Shown: one piece after another, positions 15,005 to 23,979 of the stretch | Numbering within the stretch: position 1 is the stretch's first letter | Layout: each line of letters opens with the position of its first letter | Source: a virus | Virus record (IMG/VR): IMGVR_UViG_3300000216_000003 | Location: 42,481-106,480 of that record | Length of the DNA stretch: 64,000 bases | Direction: 5' to 3' (one strand) | Made by a program: the position numbers and the translations under genes | Notes under the pieces: generated by a model | The model's database searches: none | Told to the model about the DNA's origin: nothing | What the model saw: only the letters and a program-made list of their open reading frames with translations

Positions 15005-15547
15005 ATGATTTCAACTCAAGATGCTAGTGGTATCCATTTTACATTTGATAATAAATTTATATTAAGTATTCAATATGGATATGGTAATTATTGTGAGAAT
15101 AGAAGTGTTGATCAGACATTAGATAAGCCAGTTGATTATTTATCTTTAAATCACAAACCACATAAATCAATAAATGCTGAAATTGCTATATTGCATCAAG
15201 ATAAAGATATTAAATTCTATGAAAATAACGATATGATGACATTTGGCAGAGTTGCTAATGGATTAGATGATGAAGTAGCCGGATGGATCCCTACAGAGAA
15301 GATTATGGATGTAATGGAATGGGTAAGACGATTACCAACTACATATAGACATACTTGTGATATATTAGACTTTCCAATTAAAGGTAGAATAGTAGAAGAT
15401 GACTATCGGAATATTCTCTGGTACCCAAAACCATGGAATAATGAGTTAATATTTAAGGCTATTACTCAATCTGAGGATGCTATTCATTATATTGAATCAC
15501 CATCTATAGATATTCAAAATTATTATAAATTAAAATGGATAGTATAA
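15005..15547 (+). CDS. Hypothetical protein with ENA-type tail
   Basis: 180 aa. N-terminal ~90 residues are beta-rich (GIHFTFDNKFILSIQYGYG), followed by VAGWIPTEKIMDVMEWVRR and a C-terminal part ending ESPSIDIQNYYKLKWIV. Looks like a new N-terminal domain joined to a family tail. Confidence 0.65.
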   Translation: MISTQDASGIHFTFDNKFILSIQYGYGNYCENRSVDQTLDKPVDYLSLNHKPHKSINAEIAILHQDKDIKFYENNDMMTFGRVANGLDDEVAGWIPTEKIMDVMEWVRRLPTTYRHTCDILDFPIKGRIVEDDYRNILWYPKPWNNELIFKAITQSEDAIHYIESPSIDIQNYYKLKWIV

Positions 15548-15753
15548 TGCATGTTAATAAAGTAGTATTAAATATTGCAAGAACTAAATTTAATATAGAT
15601 AGTAAACTTAAACATTTAGTACTTAATTTTAATGATAATCCAACTGAAGAGAATGCTTATGAATTTTGTCGCCATTATGAAATCACAATACCGTTATTTA
15701 TTAAGAACCCTACGGATAATGTTCGGAATTATCACAAACTCTTCTGGTCCTAA
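15535..15753 (+). CDS. ENA-family small protein (rightward)
   Basis: 72 aa (or 68 aa from the internal ATG at 15,547). DNPTEENAYEFCRHYE and KNPTDNVRNYHKLFWS are clear matches to the leftward array at 11.7-13.3 kb, on the opposite strand and the other side of the gene-free region. Confidence 0.65.
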   Translation: MDSIMHVNKVVLNIARTKFNIDSKLKHLVLNFNDNPTEENAYEFCRHYEITIPLFIKNPTDNVRNYHKLFWS

Positions 15754-15757
15754 ACAA

Positions 15758-15997
15758 ATGACAGTTAGTCGATTGGTCTATCGTATGATGATTGAAAATA
15801 AACATGCTCCAAATGACCCTGGGACTATTTATTGGTCAACAAACGTTCCAGTTTCTAATACTGAAGTATTGAATATATTAGCATCTGATAGAGGCCTAAT
15901 GCAAAGTACTTTAATGAGTTATCTAAATAATCCAACTCCAGAAGTAACTAAGTTTTGGGAACGTGAACAATTATATAGGAAACTAAAAGAAGTATGA
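15758..15997 (+). CDS. Hypothetical protein with KLKEV tail
   Basis: 79 aa from ATG at 15,758, 5 bases after the previous stop; the longer reading overlaps the previous gene out of frame. Contains NNPTPEVTKFWEREQLYRKLKEV, again the tail pattern. Overlaps the next gene's start by 4 bases. Confidence 0.6.
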   Translation: MTVSRLVYRMMIENKHAPNDPGTIYWSTNVPVSNTEVLNILASDRGLMQSTLMSYLNNPTPEVTKFWEREQLYRKLKEV

Positions 15998-17610
15998 TGG
16001 ATTTACCAGTACGATATATTCCAATAAATTATCAAACTTTTAGAGCAGTTATTAAGATAACCGTTAAACCAATGGTAAATACTCTACGGATCGAGTATAG
16101 TTATCATGACCTCAAACAGCCACAACTAATACAAACTGTGGAGAAAGCTTTTCTAGAGGACCCCTCTGCTAATAATATATTTAATACTCTACCACTAGAA
16201 ATGTTATTTAAACATGACATCTCTGTGGCTCAAGCAGCATCTCTGGTTTTTTATCTTGAGAATAAATTAAAAGATCCGAAAGATTTTATCCCGATTGACT
16301 TACCAAATTTAAAATTATATCTACAAAAGTCTCAAATCTATTTAATATATACATTTATTAAATCCGTATCTGAACAATATGAAATAATATTATCTAATTT
16401 AAAAAATGAAGGAAATAATAAAAAGAATGAAGATACTAAAGAGGAGGAAGTAAGTAATGCTAGCAGATCTACTACTTCCGGCGATGTTCGTAACGATGTT
16501 CCTGTTGTTCCTAGTAGAGTTGATAAATCACTGTTGCCCGAGAAGAACGGAGAAATAACAGATATTTTAGAAGAGGCTTTTTCCCTTTCTCCTAATAAAA
16601 TTGTTAATTTCTACTTAACTAAGCAAATCATTAATAATAGTCACAGCTGTATCATAGAAGAGAACGGGAATAATATCACCATTGGGATAATCCCCCTTAT
16701 AGATGTTGAACTTTATAGTTATTCTCTATCTAATGTTAGTGATTTGAATAATGTTATTAATTCTTTTGATATTAATCAAGATGATATTATTATTAAGATT
16801 AAAACAGCATGTCAACATTTAAATTATATAATTAATGAACGGCAAAATGTGAAACCATTATTGTTAACGGCGGCATTACAAGTGGTTTCATTCTTAATCT
16901 ATCTTTACCGTATTAAATTGCCAAATACTAAATCGGATAACTTCGAGAACATTATTAATGGTTCAATTCAAAGAATTATGATTAATGTATTCAAAAGTCA
17001 GACTTCAATCCTCTTTAAGTTTAAAGATTATTTGGAATTAGATTATGATGAAGAAATTAAGACTATTAATTCATCAGTTGAGAAATACAATTATCTATTA
17101 AAAATTGATAAAGATGAATTTATCGATAGTGTACTGGCGGATGTTAAAACATCTAAAACAACTGAAGAAGAATTAGAATTACCCTTGATTAATACACCTA
17201 CTGTGATTGATATTACTAAGTATTTTGGTACTACTATTGATTGGAAAAATGATAAACGTCTTTTGGCATATGAAGTTATTGAAAATCCTAGACACAAAGT
17301 CATTAGTCAGTCATATAATCAATTACTAAAAATTAGCCAAAGTGGTACGAATCTTGCGATAAAAAATATGAATTTGATTGTCTCGAAATATTATGATATA
17401 ATTACAACTAAGATATTTAAAGAAATTGACAATAATCAAGAACTAGTAAAGACTAATGTTAGTACATTATTATTAATGAAAAAGTTTATTATTCCATTTG
17501 TAAGTAAAAGTACAAGTACATATACCCTCCTATTTTTATTATATCAAGTAGTAATACCACATATTCATAATATGCATGGACAAACTCAGTTCATAGATGT
17601 ATTTCACTAA
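15994..17610 (+). CDS. Hypothetical 538-aa protein near RNAP genes
   Basis: Two helical domains joined by a charged low-complexity linker (residues ~133-185, rich in N, K, E, S and T). No catalytic motif seen. Its size and position ahead of the beta' gene would suit an accessory RNA polymerase subunit as in phiKZ-like phages (which have a ~520-aa fifth subunit), but I see no sequence proof. Confidence 0.7.
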   Translation: MMDLPVRYIPINYQTFRAVIKITVKPMVNTLRIEYSYHDLKQPQLIQTVEKAFLEDPSANNIFNTLPLEMLFKHDISVAQAASLVFYLENKLKDPKDFIPIDLPNLKLYLQKSQIYLIYTFIKSVSEQYEIILSNLKNEGNNKKNEDTKEEEVSNASRSTTSGDVRNDVPVVPSRVDKSLLPEKNGEITDILEEAFSLSPNKIVNFYLTKQIINNSHSCIIEENGNNITIGIIPLIDVELYSYSLSNVSDLNNVINSFDINQDDIIIKIKTACQHLNYIINERQNVKPLLLTAALQVVSFLIYLYRIKLPNTKSDNFENIINGSIQRIMINVFKSQTSILFKFKDYLELDYDEEIKTINSSVEKYNYLLKIDKDEFIDSVLADVKTSKTTEEELELPLINTPTVIDITKYFGTTIDWKNDKRLLAYEVIENPRHKVISQSYNQLLKISQSGTNLAIKNMNLIVSKYYDIITTKIFKEIDNNQELVKTNVSTLLLMKKFIIPFVSKSTSTYTLLFLLYQVVIPHIHNMHGQTQFIDVFH

Positions 17611-17620
17611 TGAGGTTATA

Positions 17621-17794
17621 ATGATTGAAGAACTAAGACTTGAAATCGAAGGATTTCACAATGAACATAATATAGAAGCAGTAGCAGATAAAATTAATGA
17701 AATAATTCAATATTTAAATGCATTAGAAGAACAATTTGGTAATATGGCAGATGTGCTTGCTGAAATACCAAAAGATGCTGAGGACTGGGATTGA
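17621..17794 (+). CDS. 57-aa helical protein
   Basis: Start at ATG 17,621, preceded by GAGGTTATA; the earlier ATG lies inside the previous gene. Acidic amphipathic helices (EELRLEIEGFHNEHN) suggest a coiled-coil or adaptor peptide. Function unknown. Confidence 0.55.
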   Translation: MIEELRLEIEGFHNEHNIEAVADKINEIIQYLNALEEQFGNMADVLAEIPKDAEDWD

Positions 17795-17797
17795 GTA

Positions 17798-17914
17798 ATG
17801 CTATATTCAATATTTAAATATATGATAATTGTATTCTCACTTATCATATTTCTGACTGTGGGATCTGCTAGTCTTATACAGGTCATATATGTATTAATAC
17901 AAACGTTATCATAA
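17798..17914 (+). CDS. 38-aa membrane peptide
   Basis: Almost entirely hydrophobic (MIIVFSLIIFLTVGSASLI), a predicted single-pass or hairpin membrane peptide. It starts 3 bases after the previous stop and a 15-base gap leads to the next gene. No function known. Confidence 0.5.
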   Translation: MLYSIFKYMIIVFSLIIFLTVGSASLIQVIYVLIQTLS

Positions 17915-17929
17915 ATAAGGTATTTACTA

Positions 17930-18268
17930 ATGATTAAAGCATGTAAAAATTGTAGATGGGCTGGTAAGAAGCAGTTATTTATTATGAAATATCGAACTAT
18001 GATATGTAAAAATATAAAGAATGTCGGTTGGCGTGTAGAACCGCAAAATGAGACGGATTATACTACAGGAACGACTAAATATAATAATGGAGAATATATG
18101 ACATGTAATGTTGCTAGACTAGAACATCAGTCTTGTGGTAAAGAAGGTAAACATTTTGAGGCATATGATTCTATCATTAGTAAGATTAAATCATATGGGG
18201 GCACATTTATTATAATAGAAATTATAATATTAATAGAAGCCATATTTGTATTGAATATGTTTTTATAA
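17930..18268 (+). CDS. Cysteine-rich protein with C-terminal membrane helix
   Basis: 112 aa. Cys motifs CKNCRW, C (MICKN), C (YMTCN) and SCGKEGKHFE with spacing typical of a small phage/bacterial zinc-binding family (C..C.W...C...TG...C..R...CG..GK.FE). Residues ~90-112 (TFIIIEIIILIEAIFVLNM) form a membrane helix, an uncommon addition. Likely a membrane-tethered metal-binding protein. Confidence 0.65.
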   Translation: MIKACKNCRWAGKKQLFIMKYRTMICKNIKNVGWRVEPQNETDYTTGTTKYNNGEYMTCNVARLEHQSCGKEGKHFEAYDSIISKIKSYGGTFIIIEIIILIEAIFVLNMFL

Positions 18269-18279
18269 GGAATAAAATA

Positions 18280-18531
18280 ATGGCAGTATCGAAGATGATT
18301 ATCTGTAAAGTATGTAAAAAAGAAAAGTATGTTACCTATTCACTTGGATATTGTGGTCTAGATCCATCTACTTGTAATGAATGCGAGAAACTAGCAAAGG
18401 CAAAAGAGAAATCTCAATATTTATTGGCATTGGCTAATAAACCAATTATAGAAAGGCTAGCTGCGATTGAAGAATGGATGTATAAAGAAGATCGCAAACC
18501 AAAATACGATAATGAACGAATATTATATTAA
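18280..18531 (+). CDS. Small zinc-ribbon-like protein
   Basis: 83 aa. CKVCKKE and CNECE form a CxxC...CxxC zinc-binding pair in the first 37 residues, followed by a helix. Last gene of the unit begun at 14,741; a promoter copy follows at 18,553. Confidence 0.65.
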   Translation: MAVSKMIICKVCKKEKYVTYSLGYCGLDPSTCNECEKLAKAKEKSQYLLALANKPIIERLAAIEEWMYKEDRKPKYDNERILY

Positions 18532-18552
18532 AATTTAAGTTTTCATCAATCT

Positions 18553-18566
18553 TATATAGATATAAT
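18553..18566 (+). promoter_or_regulatory. Phage promoter motif, short transcript
   Basis: TATATAGATATAAT, ~110 bases ahead of an intrinsic terminator. Confidence 0.7.
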
Positions 18567-18571
18567 CAATT

Positions 18572-18712
18572 GTAGTAATAAGAATCCTTATTAAAAATAA
18601 ATTAAGGACTAAATAATTGATTCAAGCATCAACTGAAGGATCAGGCGGCTGGGTTGGGGCTGACTGATATATTAAAGATTGGACGATATTCGAAAGAGTG
18701 TCGTCCAATTTA
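18572..18712 (+). ncRNA. Candidate small RNA or leader-peptide transcript
   Basis: Bounded by a promoter and a strong terminator and too short for a normal gene. A possible 16-residue peptide starts at TTG 18,618 with AAGGA upstream. The GC content of the central part (GGCGGCTGGGTTGGGGCTGA) is far above its surroundings, hinting at structured RNA. Confidence 0.45.
18678..18709 (+). terminator. Intrinsic terminator
   Basis: Perfect 9-bp stem ATTGGACGA/TCGTCCAAT followed by TTATTATATTT. Confidence 0.85.
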
Positions 18713-18762
18713 TTATATTTGTTCATAGAAAAAGTCCACAACTACGTTTTGAAATATGTTCC

Positions 18763-18777
18763 TATAGATATAATATA
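18763..18777 (+). promoter_or_regulatory. Phage promoter motif for RNAP beta' operon
   Basis: TATAGATATAATATA, ~110 bases before the first gene of the unit (18,888). Confidence 0.75.
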
Positions 18778-18816
18778 TTGAAAGGTAATTTTTTTGTTAT
18801 TTACATTTATATTTTT

Positions 18817-18854
18817 ATAGGAAGAACTTAGGGCTCCTCCCAGTTCTTTCCTAT
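18817..18854 (+). promoter_or_regulatory. Leader hairpin/possible attenuator before beta' operon
   Basis: ATAGGAAGAACT paired with AGTTCTTTCCTAT (one bulge), followed by AATTTTTC. It looks like an intrinsic terminator yet lies between the promoter and the first gene, so attenuation or a short leader RNA is possible. Confidence 0.6.
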
Positions 18855-18887
18855 AATTTTTCAACTTTACATAAAAGGATAATTAAT

Positions 18888-19199
18888 ATGGATATTGATA
18901 CTCGTTTAATACTTGATTTTAGTCCTGGTACTAAAATTAACGTTATATCTGCTACTAATGGACAAAAAAGTGTACATGCTCTCACAAGTAAAGAACTATT
19001 ACTAACTAGAGCTCACTTATATGAAATTCCCATCACTAATAAAGAACTTAATTATAAAGATTATCATGTAATTAAAGTAGAAGGTGATATTTCCGAAAGA
19101 ATACACATTTTAAATGTTAGAGATGGTATGATTGTTATAGAAGCGATTGTTCATCTTGCCAAACTTAAAGATCAAATGGTTATTGGAAAAGTAATTTAA
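18888..19199 (+). CDS. Hypothetical beta-rich protein
   Basis: 103 aa, first gene of the RNAP beta' unit. Alternating strands (TRLILDFSPGTKINVISATNG, IHILNVRDGMIVIEAIVHL). No motif recognised. Confidence 0.65.
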   Translation: MDIDTRLILDFSPGTKINVISATNGQKSVHALTSKELLLTRAHLYEIPITNKELNYKDYHVIKVEGDISERIHILNVRDGMIVIEAIVHLAKLKDQMVIGKVI

Positions 19200-19215
19200 T
19201 TATTAGGATTTCGTA

Positions 19216-19401
19216 ATGAAACTGAACGTAACAAAAAAAGAATTAAAATTTTTAGATGTTACAGATACTATTATTATAGAAACTAGAGATAAAAAATTAT
19301 TGAAAATAAAGCCTATTGGAAAAGGGTTTAATATTAGTATCGATGATATTATATACGATGTGAGTGATGGAACCATTAAAAAAATAGGGACTAATGATTA
19401 A
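19216..19401 (+). CDS. Hypothetical 61-aa beta protein
   Basis: Compact strand-rich protein (TDTIIIETRDKKLLKIKPIG), overlapping the start of the RNAP beta' gene by 8 bases and therefore probably translated with it. Confidence 0.6.
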   Translation: MKLNVTKKELKFLDVTDTIIIETRDKKLLKIKPIGKGFNISIDDIIYDVSDGTIKKIGTND

Positions 19402-22400
19402 TAAACAAGATCTACCTGAAATTACATCATCAAAATTATATTTAGATAGTAAGAAGTCGCAAGTAGATCAAGCCGGTTTAATTTCTGAAATTGCCTTTGG
19501 ACCGGTTAAATCTTATAAATGCTCATGTGGTAATCTTAATTCCAAAGTTATTCATGAGAATCAAAGATGTATTAAGTGTAAAGTGGAATGTATTGATAAT
19601 GCTTCTAGGTATACTAGATTTGCTAAAATCAGTTTACCATTTCCAATACTCAAAAAACTCGAAAGACAAAAACTACTCAAATTTGTAAAGCGGAAGAATG
19701 CACACATATTAGATCCGGTTCAGTCAGATCGACTAACAACTACATCATTTTATATTCAATATATTAAAGATACAGATAAACTGGAATTAGTTACTGATTA
19801 TGATGCTGGAAACTGTATACCATTAGTAATAACTGGCTTATTTACATTATATTTAGGATTGTATATTGCACAAGTATACTTTACTTCTAAATCAGCAGAA
19901 GAACTATTATCTAATTTCTTTTTTGATCTTTTAGTTGTCCCTCCAAATACACGTATGTCTATACTTGTAGAGAAGGATAGTAAGATGACTATGATCACTC
20001 ATGAATTAGATAATATTTATATTAAAATTCTAAGACTAAAGCATTATTGCACTAAGTTTGATACATATCAACAGATTCGAGAATATACTGATATGATAAT
20101 TCAATCATTAGATAATAAGATTGGGATTCCAATTACTGATGATATTTTAATTACATTTGATCAATTAACAAGTAAAATTACTTATTATTGCGATGATGTA
20201 TATTCTCATATTACAGGAACTCTTAGTGGAAAGACTGGGTTGATTCGGGATCAATTTTTAGGTAGATCTATTGACTTTAGTAGCAGAGCAGTAATTGTAC
20301 CAGATCCAACTTTAAAAGCTCATGAAATAATAATTCCTCGTAAGATATTCTTAAAACTATGGCTTATAGAATACTATAGATATTTAAGAACTATGCTTAA
20401 AGATGAATGGGCCACTCTTCAGACAGCGAAGATATTATCATCAGTTACGAAGACAGAAAATTCATATACGAATGAATTAGAATATGTTGATGAATTTATT
20501 GAATACTTTTTTAGAGAAAGTGACTATAGACAACGAATTGTACTCGTAAACAGACAACCGACATTGTGGCGATACGGTATGCCCGGAGTTATTGTATCTG
20601 GAATTACAGAAGAGAATGTAATTAAAATTAGCCCTATTAGCACACAACCATTAAATGCTGACTTTGATGGTGATACATATGCTCTTTATCGGTTACATGA
20701 TAGAGGAGCTATTCAAGAAATATCGCAAAATGCTTACACTTTAAATAATATTCAATATGATCATAATACAGCATATCTTAATACTTTATCAATGGAATCT
20801 AAATATAGTTTTGTTCTTCTAACTTACTCCAAGATAAATAATGATTTAGAATATATCACTATAGATTCTTTAAAATCACTACCAATATATGAAGAACCAG
20901 AGTTAAATAAATTAGTACTATTTAATAAGAAGAGATATTCATATGGAGTATGTCTATTAAATAAATGGTGTGGATTTGATAATATTATACTAACTAAAGA
21001 ATCATCATCTGATGATCTTTCGAAAGAAATACATAAAGATAGTTTGTCTAATGAAGATTACTTTAATAGAATAAATAAAGTAAATCAATTGTTAAGTTGG
21101 TTGGTATCTACTCATTCAAAGGAAACATTAACTTTACCTTTTAACGAAGCAATTACTATTGTACATAGTGCACGTGAGAATCATCTTCTCCAACATCTAC
21201 CATCTAATCCACATATAGGGCATCAAGTACATCAAACTTTTGTAAATGATGCATATAAAAATATTCCGGAAGAGTTTAAACTTGCCAAATTAGCCAAGTC
21301 TAAATATAATAAAGTACAATTTTCAAGATCTCTTGTATCTATTGGATATATTGCAGATGATAGAAATATCATCTCACCAGAACCAGTAACGACTGCTCTA
21401 CTTAGTGGATTAACTGAAGAAGAATTTTTCAGAACATCATATGGAAGTCGTAAAGGTATTGTTGACAAGCATGATGCAACACCCCGGTCTGGATACTTGG
21501 AAAGATCATTAGTATTAAACTTATCTCCCATCGAGATAGCAGAAGAAGATTGTAACTCTACTCATGGATTTATGATTAAAATACAAGATATTAGACATTC
21601 TAAAAGTCTAAAGAATAGATATTATAGTAATAATACTGGTTGGGTATTATTTGATGGTGGAGCAGAACATGTTGGAAATAGTTATTCTTTTAGAAGTCCT
21701 ATTACATGTGCCTCTCCAAACTTTAAGATTTGTCAAAAATGTTTTGGTAGATATGAACAACGCTCTAAATTTGTAGGAATATTAGCCGGCCAATATATTG
21801 CTGAACGACTGACTCAGCTAAGTATGAGATCATTTCACACAAGTGGAAGTGCTACACTACCAGTGAACAATAATATAGAAACATTTATTAAAAATCATTT
21901 AGTTGAAATTGTTAATTATGATGATCATTGTAATTTAATATTCGATATTAAAGTAGATAATCATACATATCAAGAGTTTAAGAAAGTTGAAGGCTTTGTT
22001 AAGACAGCGAATTATGATAATATTCTTAGTTATTCTAATACTGGAGAAGTAGACAATTCAGACATTACAAAAGTCATTCAAGATATCAACAATCTACTCA
22101 ATACAGATAAGAACCCTAACCTAGCAGAAACTTATAGTAGTTTTATTACTAATACACTTTCTGTGGGTGATATCTATTCTGTTTACTGTGAAATTGTATT
22201 GGCTAATTTGTTTGTCAATAAAGATAATGTTGTGCTTAGATATGCTCTTGCAAATAGTGCTGATCCGAAAGATTGGGTTGAATATAAGAAATATAGTATT
22301 AGAGAAGTGCATAGTATTTTATCTTCTACATTATCTTTACTATTTCAACCAAATCATAAAACAATAAAGAACTTATATCGTAAACTACAAACAGGTACTG

Positions 22401-22447
22401 TTGATGATGTTAGTATCTTTGAAAGAATATGGGCTAATAAATTATGA
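19394..22447 (+). CDS. Multisubunit RNA polymerase beta' subunit, single chain
   Basis: 1017 aa. In order: N-terminal zinc ribbon (CSCGN...CIKCKVEC, ~residues 35-60); switch/rudder region GLIRDQFLGRSIDFSSRAVIV; the double-psi beta-barrel VNRQPTLWRYGMPG and catalytic loop NADFDGD (~421-427) that holds Mg2+; bridge helix region GSRKGIVDKHDATPRSGYLERSLV; and ICQKCFGRY..GILAGQYIAERLTQLSMRSFHTSG, covering the second zinc cysteines and trigger loop. All catalytic elements are intact in one polypeptide, unlike phiKZ-type phages where beta' is split. Together with beta pieces at 32,858 and 35,415 it forms one complete phage transcription enzyme. Confidence 0.93.
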   Translation: MINKQDLPEITSSKLYLDSKKSQVDQAGLISEIAFGPVKSYKCSCGNLNSKVIHENQRCIKCKVECIDNASRYTRFAKISLPFPILKKLERQKLLKFVKRKNAHILDPVQSDRLTTTSFYIQYIKDTDKLELVTDYDAGNCIPLVITGLFTLYLGLYIAQVYFTSKSAEELLSNFFFDLLVVPPNTRMSILVEKDSKMTMITHELDNIYIKILRLKHYCTKFDTYQQIREYTDMIIQSLDNKIGIPITDDILITFDQLTSKITYYCDDVYSHITGTLSGKTGLIRDQFLGRSIDFSSRAVIVPDPTLKAHEIIIPRKIFLKLWLIEYYRYLRTMLKDEWATLQTAKILSSVTKTENSYTNELEYVDEFIEYFFRESDYRQRIVLVNRQPTLWRYGMPGVIVSGITEENVIKISPISTQPLNADFDGDTYALYRLHDRGAIQEISQNAYTLNNIQYDHNTAYLNTLSMESKYSFVLLTYSKINNDLEYITIDSLKSLPIYEEPELNKLVLFNKKRYSYGVCLLNKWCGFDNIILTKESSSDDLSKEIHKDSLSNEDYFNRINKVNQLLSWLVSTHSKETLTLPFNEAITIVHSARENHLLQHLPSNPHIGHQVHQTFVNDAYKNIPEEFKLAKLAKSKYNKVQFSRSLVSIGYIADDRNIISPEPVTTALLSGLTEEEFFRTSYGSRKGIVDKHDATPRSGYLERSLVLNLSPIEIAEEDCNSTHGFMIKIQDIRHSKSLKNRYYSNNTGWVLFDGGAEHVGNSYSFRSPITCASPNFKICQKCFGRYEQRSKFVGILAGQYIAERLTQLSMRSFHTSGSATLPVNNNIETFIKNHLVEIVNYDDHCNLIFDIKVDNHTYQEFKKVEGFVKTANYDNILSYSNTGEVDNSDITKVIQDINNLLNTDKNPNLAETYSSFITNTLSVGDIYSVYCEIVLANLFVNKDNVVLRYALANSADPKDWVEYKKYSIREVHSILSSTLSLLFQPNHKTIKNLYRKLQTGTVDDVSIFERIWANKL

Positions 22448-22560
22448 TCTTTGAATTATTACTAGATTTGATTTCATTTAATCGGACAATCCATCCAATA
22501 ATATTTATAATAGGTGTTATTATTGTTATTGGATTAGTTATGGCAACATATGGGATCTAA
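22444..22560 (+). CDS. 38-aa membrane peptide
   Basis: One hydrophobic helix (IIFIIGVIIVIGLVMATYG) after a short polar N-terminus. Its ATG overlaps the beta' stop (ATGA type), and the next peptide starts inside its end, so it is in the same operon. Function unknown. Confidence 0.5.
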   Translation: MIFELLLDLISFNRTIHPIIFIIGVIIVIGLVMATYGI

Positions 22561-22645
22561 ATTAAATGAAGATATTGTATTAATAGTTATGATAGGTATT
22601 GGAATTGCCGTTATTATATATGAAATTATTAAATTATTAGAATGA
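22550..22645 (+). CDS. 31-aa membrane peptide
   Basis: MGSKLNEDIVLIVMIGIGIA and a basic end; single membrane helix. Overlaps the previous peptide by 11 bases and the phosphoesterase by 4 bases. Confidence 0.45.
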   Translation: MGSKLNEDIVLIVMIGIGIAVIIYEIIKLLE

Positions 22646-23139
22646 TTTACTTTACATCAGATACTCACTTTAATCATGCTAAGTGTATTGAATATGATAA
22701 TAGACCATTTAGAGATGTTGAAGATATGAATAGTAGTATTATAAGAAACTGGAATAATGTTATCTCCCCCATGGATGAAGTTTACCATTTAGGGGATGTT
22801 GCATTTGGTAGAGGTGATGAGTGCCTAGAAATTTTAAATAGTTTGAACGGCACTATCTATCTCTTAAAAGGTAATCATGAGAAAACAGCTCTTAATAGTT
22901 CTTCATCCAGATTTACATGGGTGAAGGATTATTATGAACTTAAATATAATAAACAGGTATTTGTACTTTGTCATTATCCATTTGCAACTTGGAATCGTTC
23001 TCATTATGGTTCAATGAATTTACATGGACATTGTCACGGTACCTATCTAGATCTTAGAAACCAAGTAGATGTTGGCACCATGTGTCATAATTATACACCA
23101 ATTTCAATTAACCAACTAATGGAGAATTTTAGAATATGA
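22642..23139 (+). CDS. Calcineurin-like metallophosphoesterase
   Basis: 165 aa. All metal-binding motifs are present: TSDTHFNH (DxH), HLGDVAFGR (GDxx), KGNHEK (GNH[DE]), CHYPFATW and NLHGHCHG (GHxH). The family hydrolyses phosphomono- or diesters (nucleotides, 2',3'-cyclic phosphates); substrate here unknown. Embedded in the RNAP beta' operon with 4-base overlaps on each side. Confidence 0.88.
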   Translation: MIYFTSDTHFNHAKCIEYDNRPFRDVEDMNSSIIRNWNNVISPMDEVYHLGDVAFGRGDECLEILNSLNGTIYLLKGNHEKTALNSSSSRFTWVKDYYELKYNKQVFVLCHYPFATWNRSHYGSMNLHGHCHGTYLDLRNQVDVGTMCHNYTPISINQLMENFRI

Positions 23140-23447
23140 AAGTTGTATCATTCATGTTAACAAATAATAGAGAAATTATTGGCACCCTTATCGAAGATAA
23201 AGAGTCAGTGATTATTCTTAAGAATGTGATAAGTATTGTAGTTTCTCAGAATCCAGAGACTCAAGAATTGAAGAAAGAATTCGCTCCACTTACTATGTTT
23301 GCAAAAAATGGTGAGAAAGGTATTAAAATGGATTTACCTAGAACATCTGTACTATTTTCATATGCATTGGATACTACATTAGAAGCGGCATATACTACAT
23401 TTGTTACAGGTATTGCTACACCTCCAAAACCTAAAATTATTGTATAA
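23136..23447 (+). CDS. Sm-like fold small protein (predicted)
   Basis: 103 aa. The pattern 'F.LTNNREIIGTLIED...VIILKNVISI' followed by PLTMFA and short strands, ending IATPPKPKIIV, resembles small Lsm-like beta-barrel proteins encoded by many phages. The RNA-binding role is inferred from this pattern only. Overlaps neighbours by 4 and 1 bases. Confidence 0.6.
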   Translation: MKVVSFMLTNNREIIGTLIEDKESVIILKNVISIVVSQNPETQELKKEFAPLTMFAKNGEKGIKMDLPRTSVLFSYALDTTLEAAYTTFVTGIATPPKPKIIV

Positions 23448-23698
23448 TGGATCATAAACTTAATAATATCATAGATAAGCATCTTGAATTATTAGCGGAT
23501 AATAAATTCGAAGAATGTAATAAAATATTAAAACGAACTAGAATAAAGACTACTAAAACGGAAGAGTTACTCACTCATATGCAAGCAACAGTAGCCTTTA
23601 AAGATGAATTACCTTATTATAATACATTATATACTGAATCAGTTAAACATATGAAAAGAAGGAAAGAATTTACTGAAGCCTTAATCGAAGGATTATAG
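23447..23698 (+). CDS. Hypothetical helical protein, 83 aa
   Basis: Predominantly alpha-helical and charged (HLELLADNKFEECNKILKRTR). No motif recognised; starts one base inside the previous stop and is followed closely by the membrane protein at 23,700. Confidence 0.6.
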   Translation: MDHKLNNIIDKHLELLADNKFEECNKILKRTRIKTTKTEELLTHMQATVAFKDELPYYNTLYTESVKHMKRRKEFTEALIEGL

Positions 23699-23699
23699 T

Positions 23700-23978
23700 A
23701 TGTCTACTGAACAAGATAATAAACTAGTTTGGAACGCATTTAAGATTATTATGGCTTTTGGAATAGCTATATATATTGCAGTTGTTGTATTTAACAAAGG
23801 TAATAATACAGCTACACAGTATTACACAAAGACAATTACTAATAAATTTTTAGCTACTGATTGTCTTAAATATGATCAAAAAACTGGTAAATTAGTAGGA
23901 AATAATTCTTCCGAAACATGTAATCATAAAAAGAATACAAATGATATTATAGTATTATTTAATATATTAAATAAATAA
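23700..23978 (+). CDS. Small membrane-anchored protein
   Basis: 92 aa. One N-terminal membrane helix (IIMAFGIAIYIAVVVF, ~residues 15-32), then an exported or cytoplasmic tail with two Cys (TDCLKYDQKTG, SETCNHK) that could form a disulfide if periplasmic. Function unknown. Confidence 0.6.
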   Translation: MSTEQDNKLVWNAFKIIMAFGIAIYIAVVVFNKGNNTATQYYTKTITNKFLATDCLKYDQKTGKLVGNNSSETCNHKKNTNDIIVLFNILNK

Positions 23979-23979
23979 T

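Larger units (their letters stand above)
18532..18887. other. 356-base intergenic region with two promoters and two hairpins
   Basis: Holds promoter copies at 18,553 and 18,763, a strong terminator at 18,678-18,709, and a long leader hairpin at 18,817-18,854. Between the first promoter and terminator is a ~110-base transcript with only a 16-codon TTG ORF at 18,618-18,668 (ends GGWVGAD). Confidence 0.7.
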
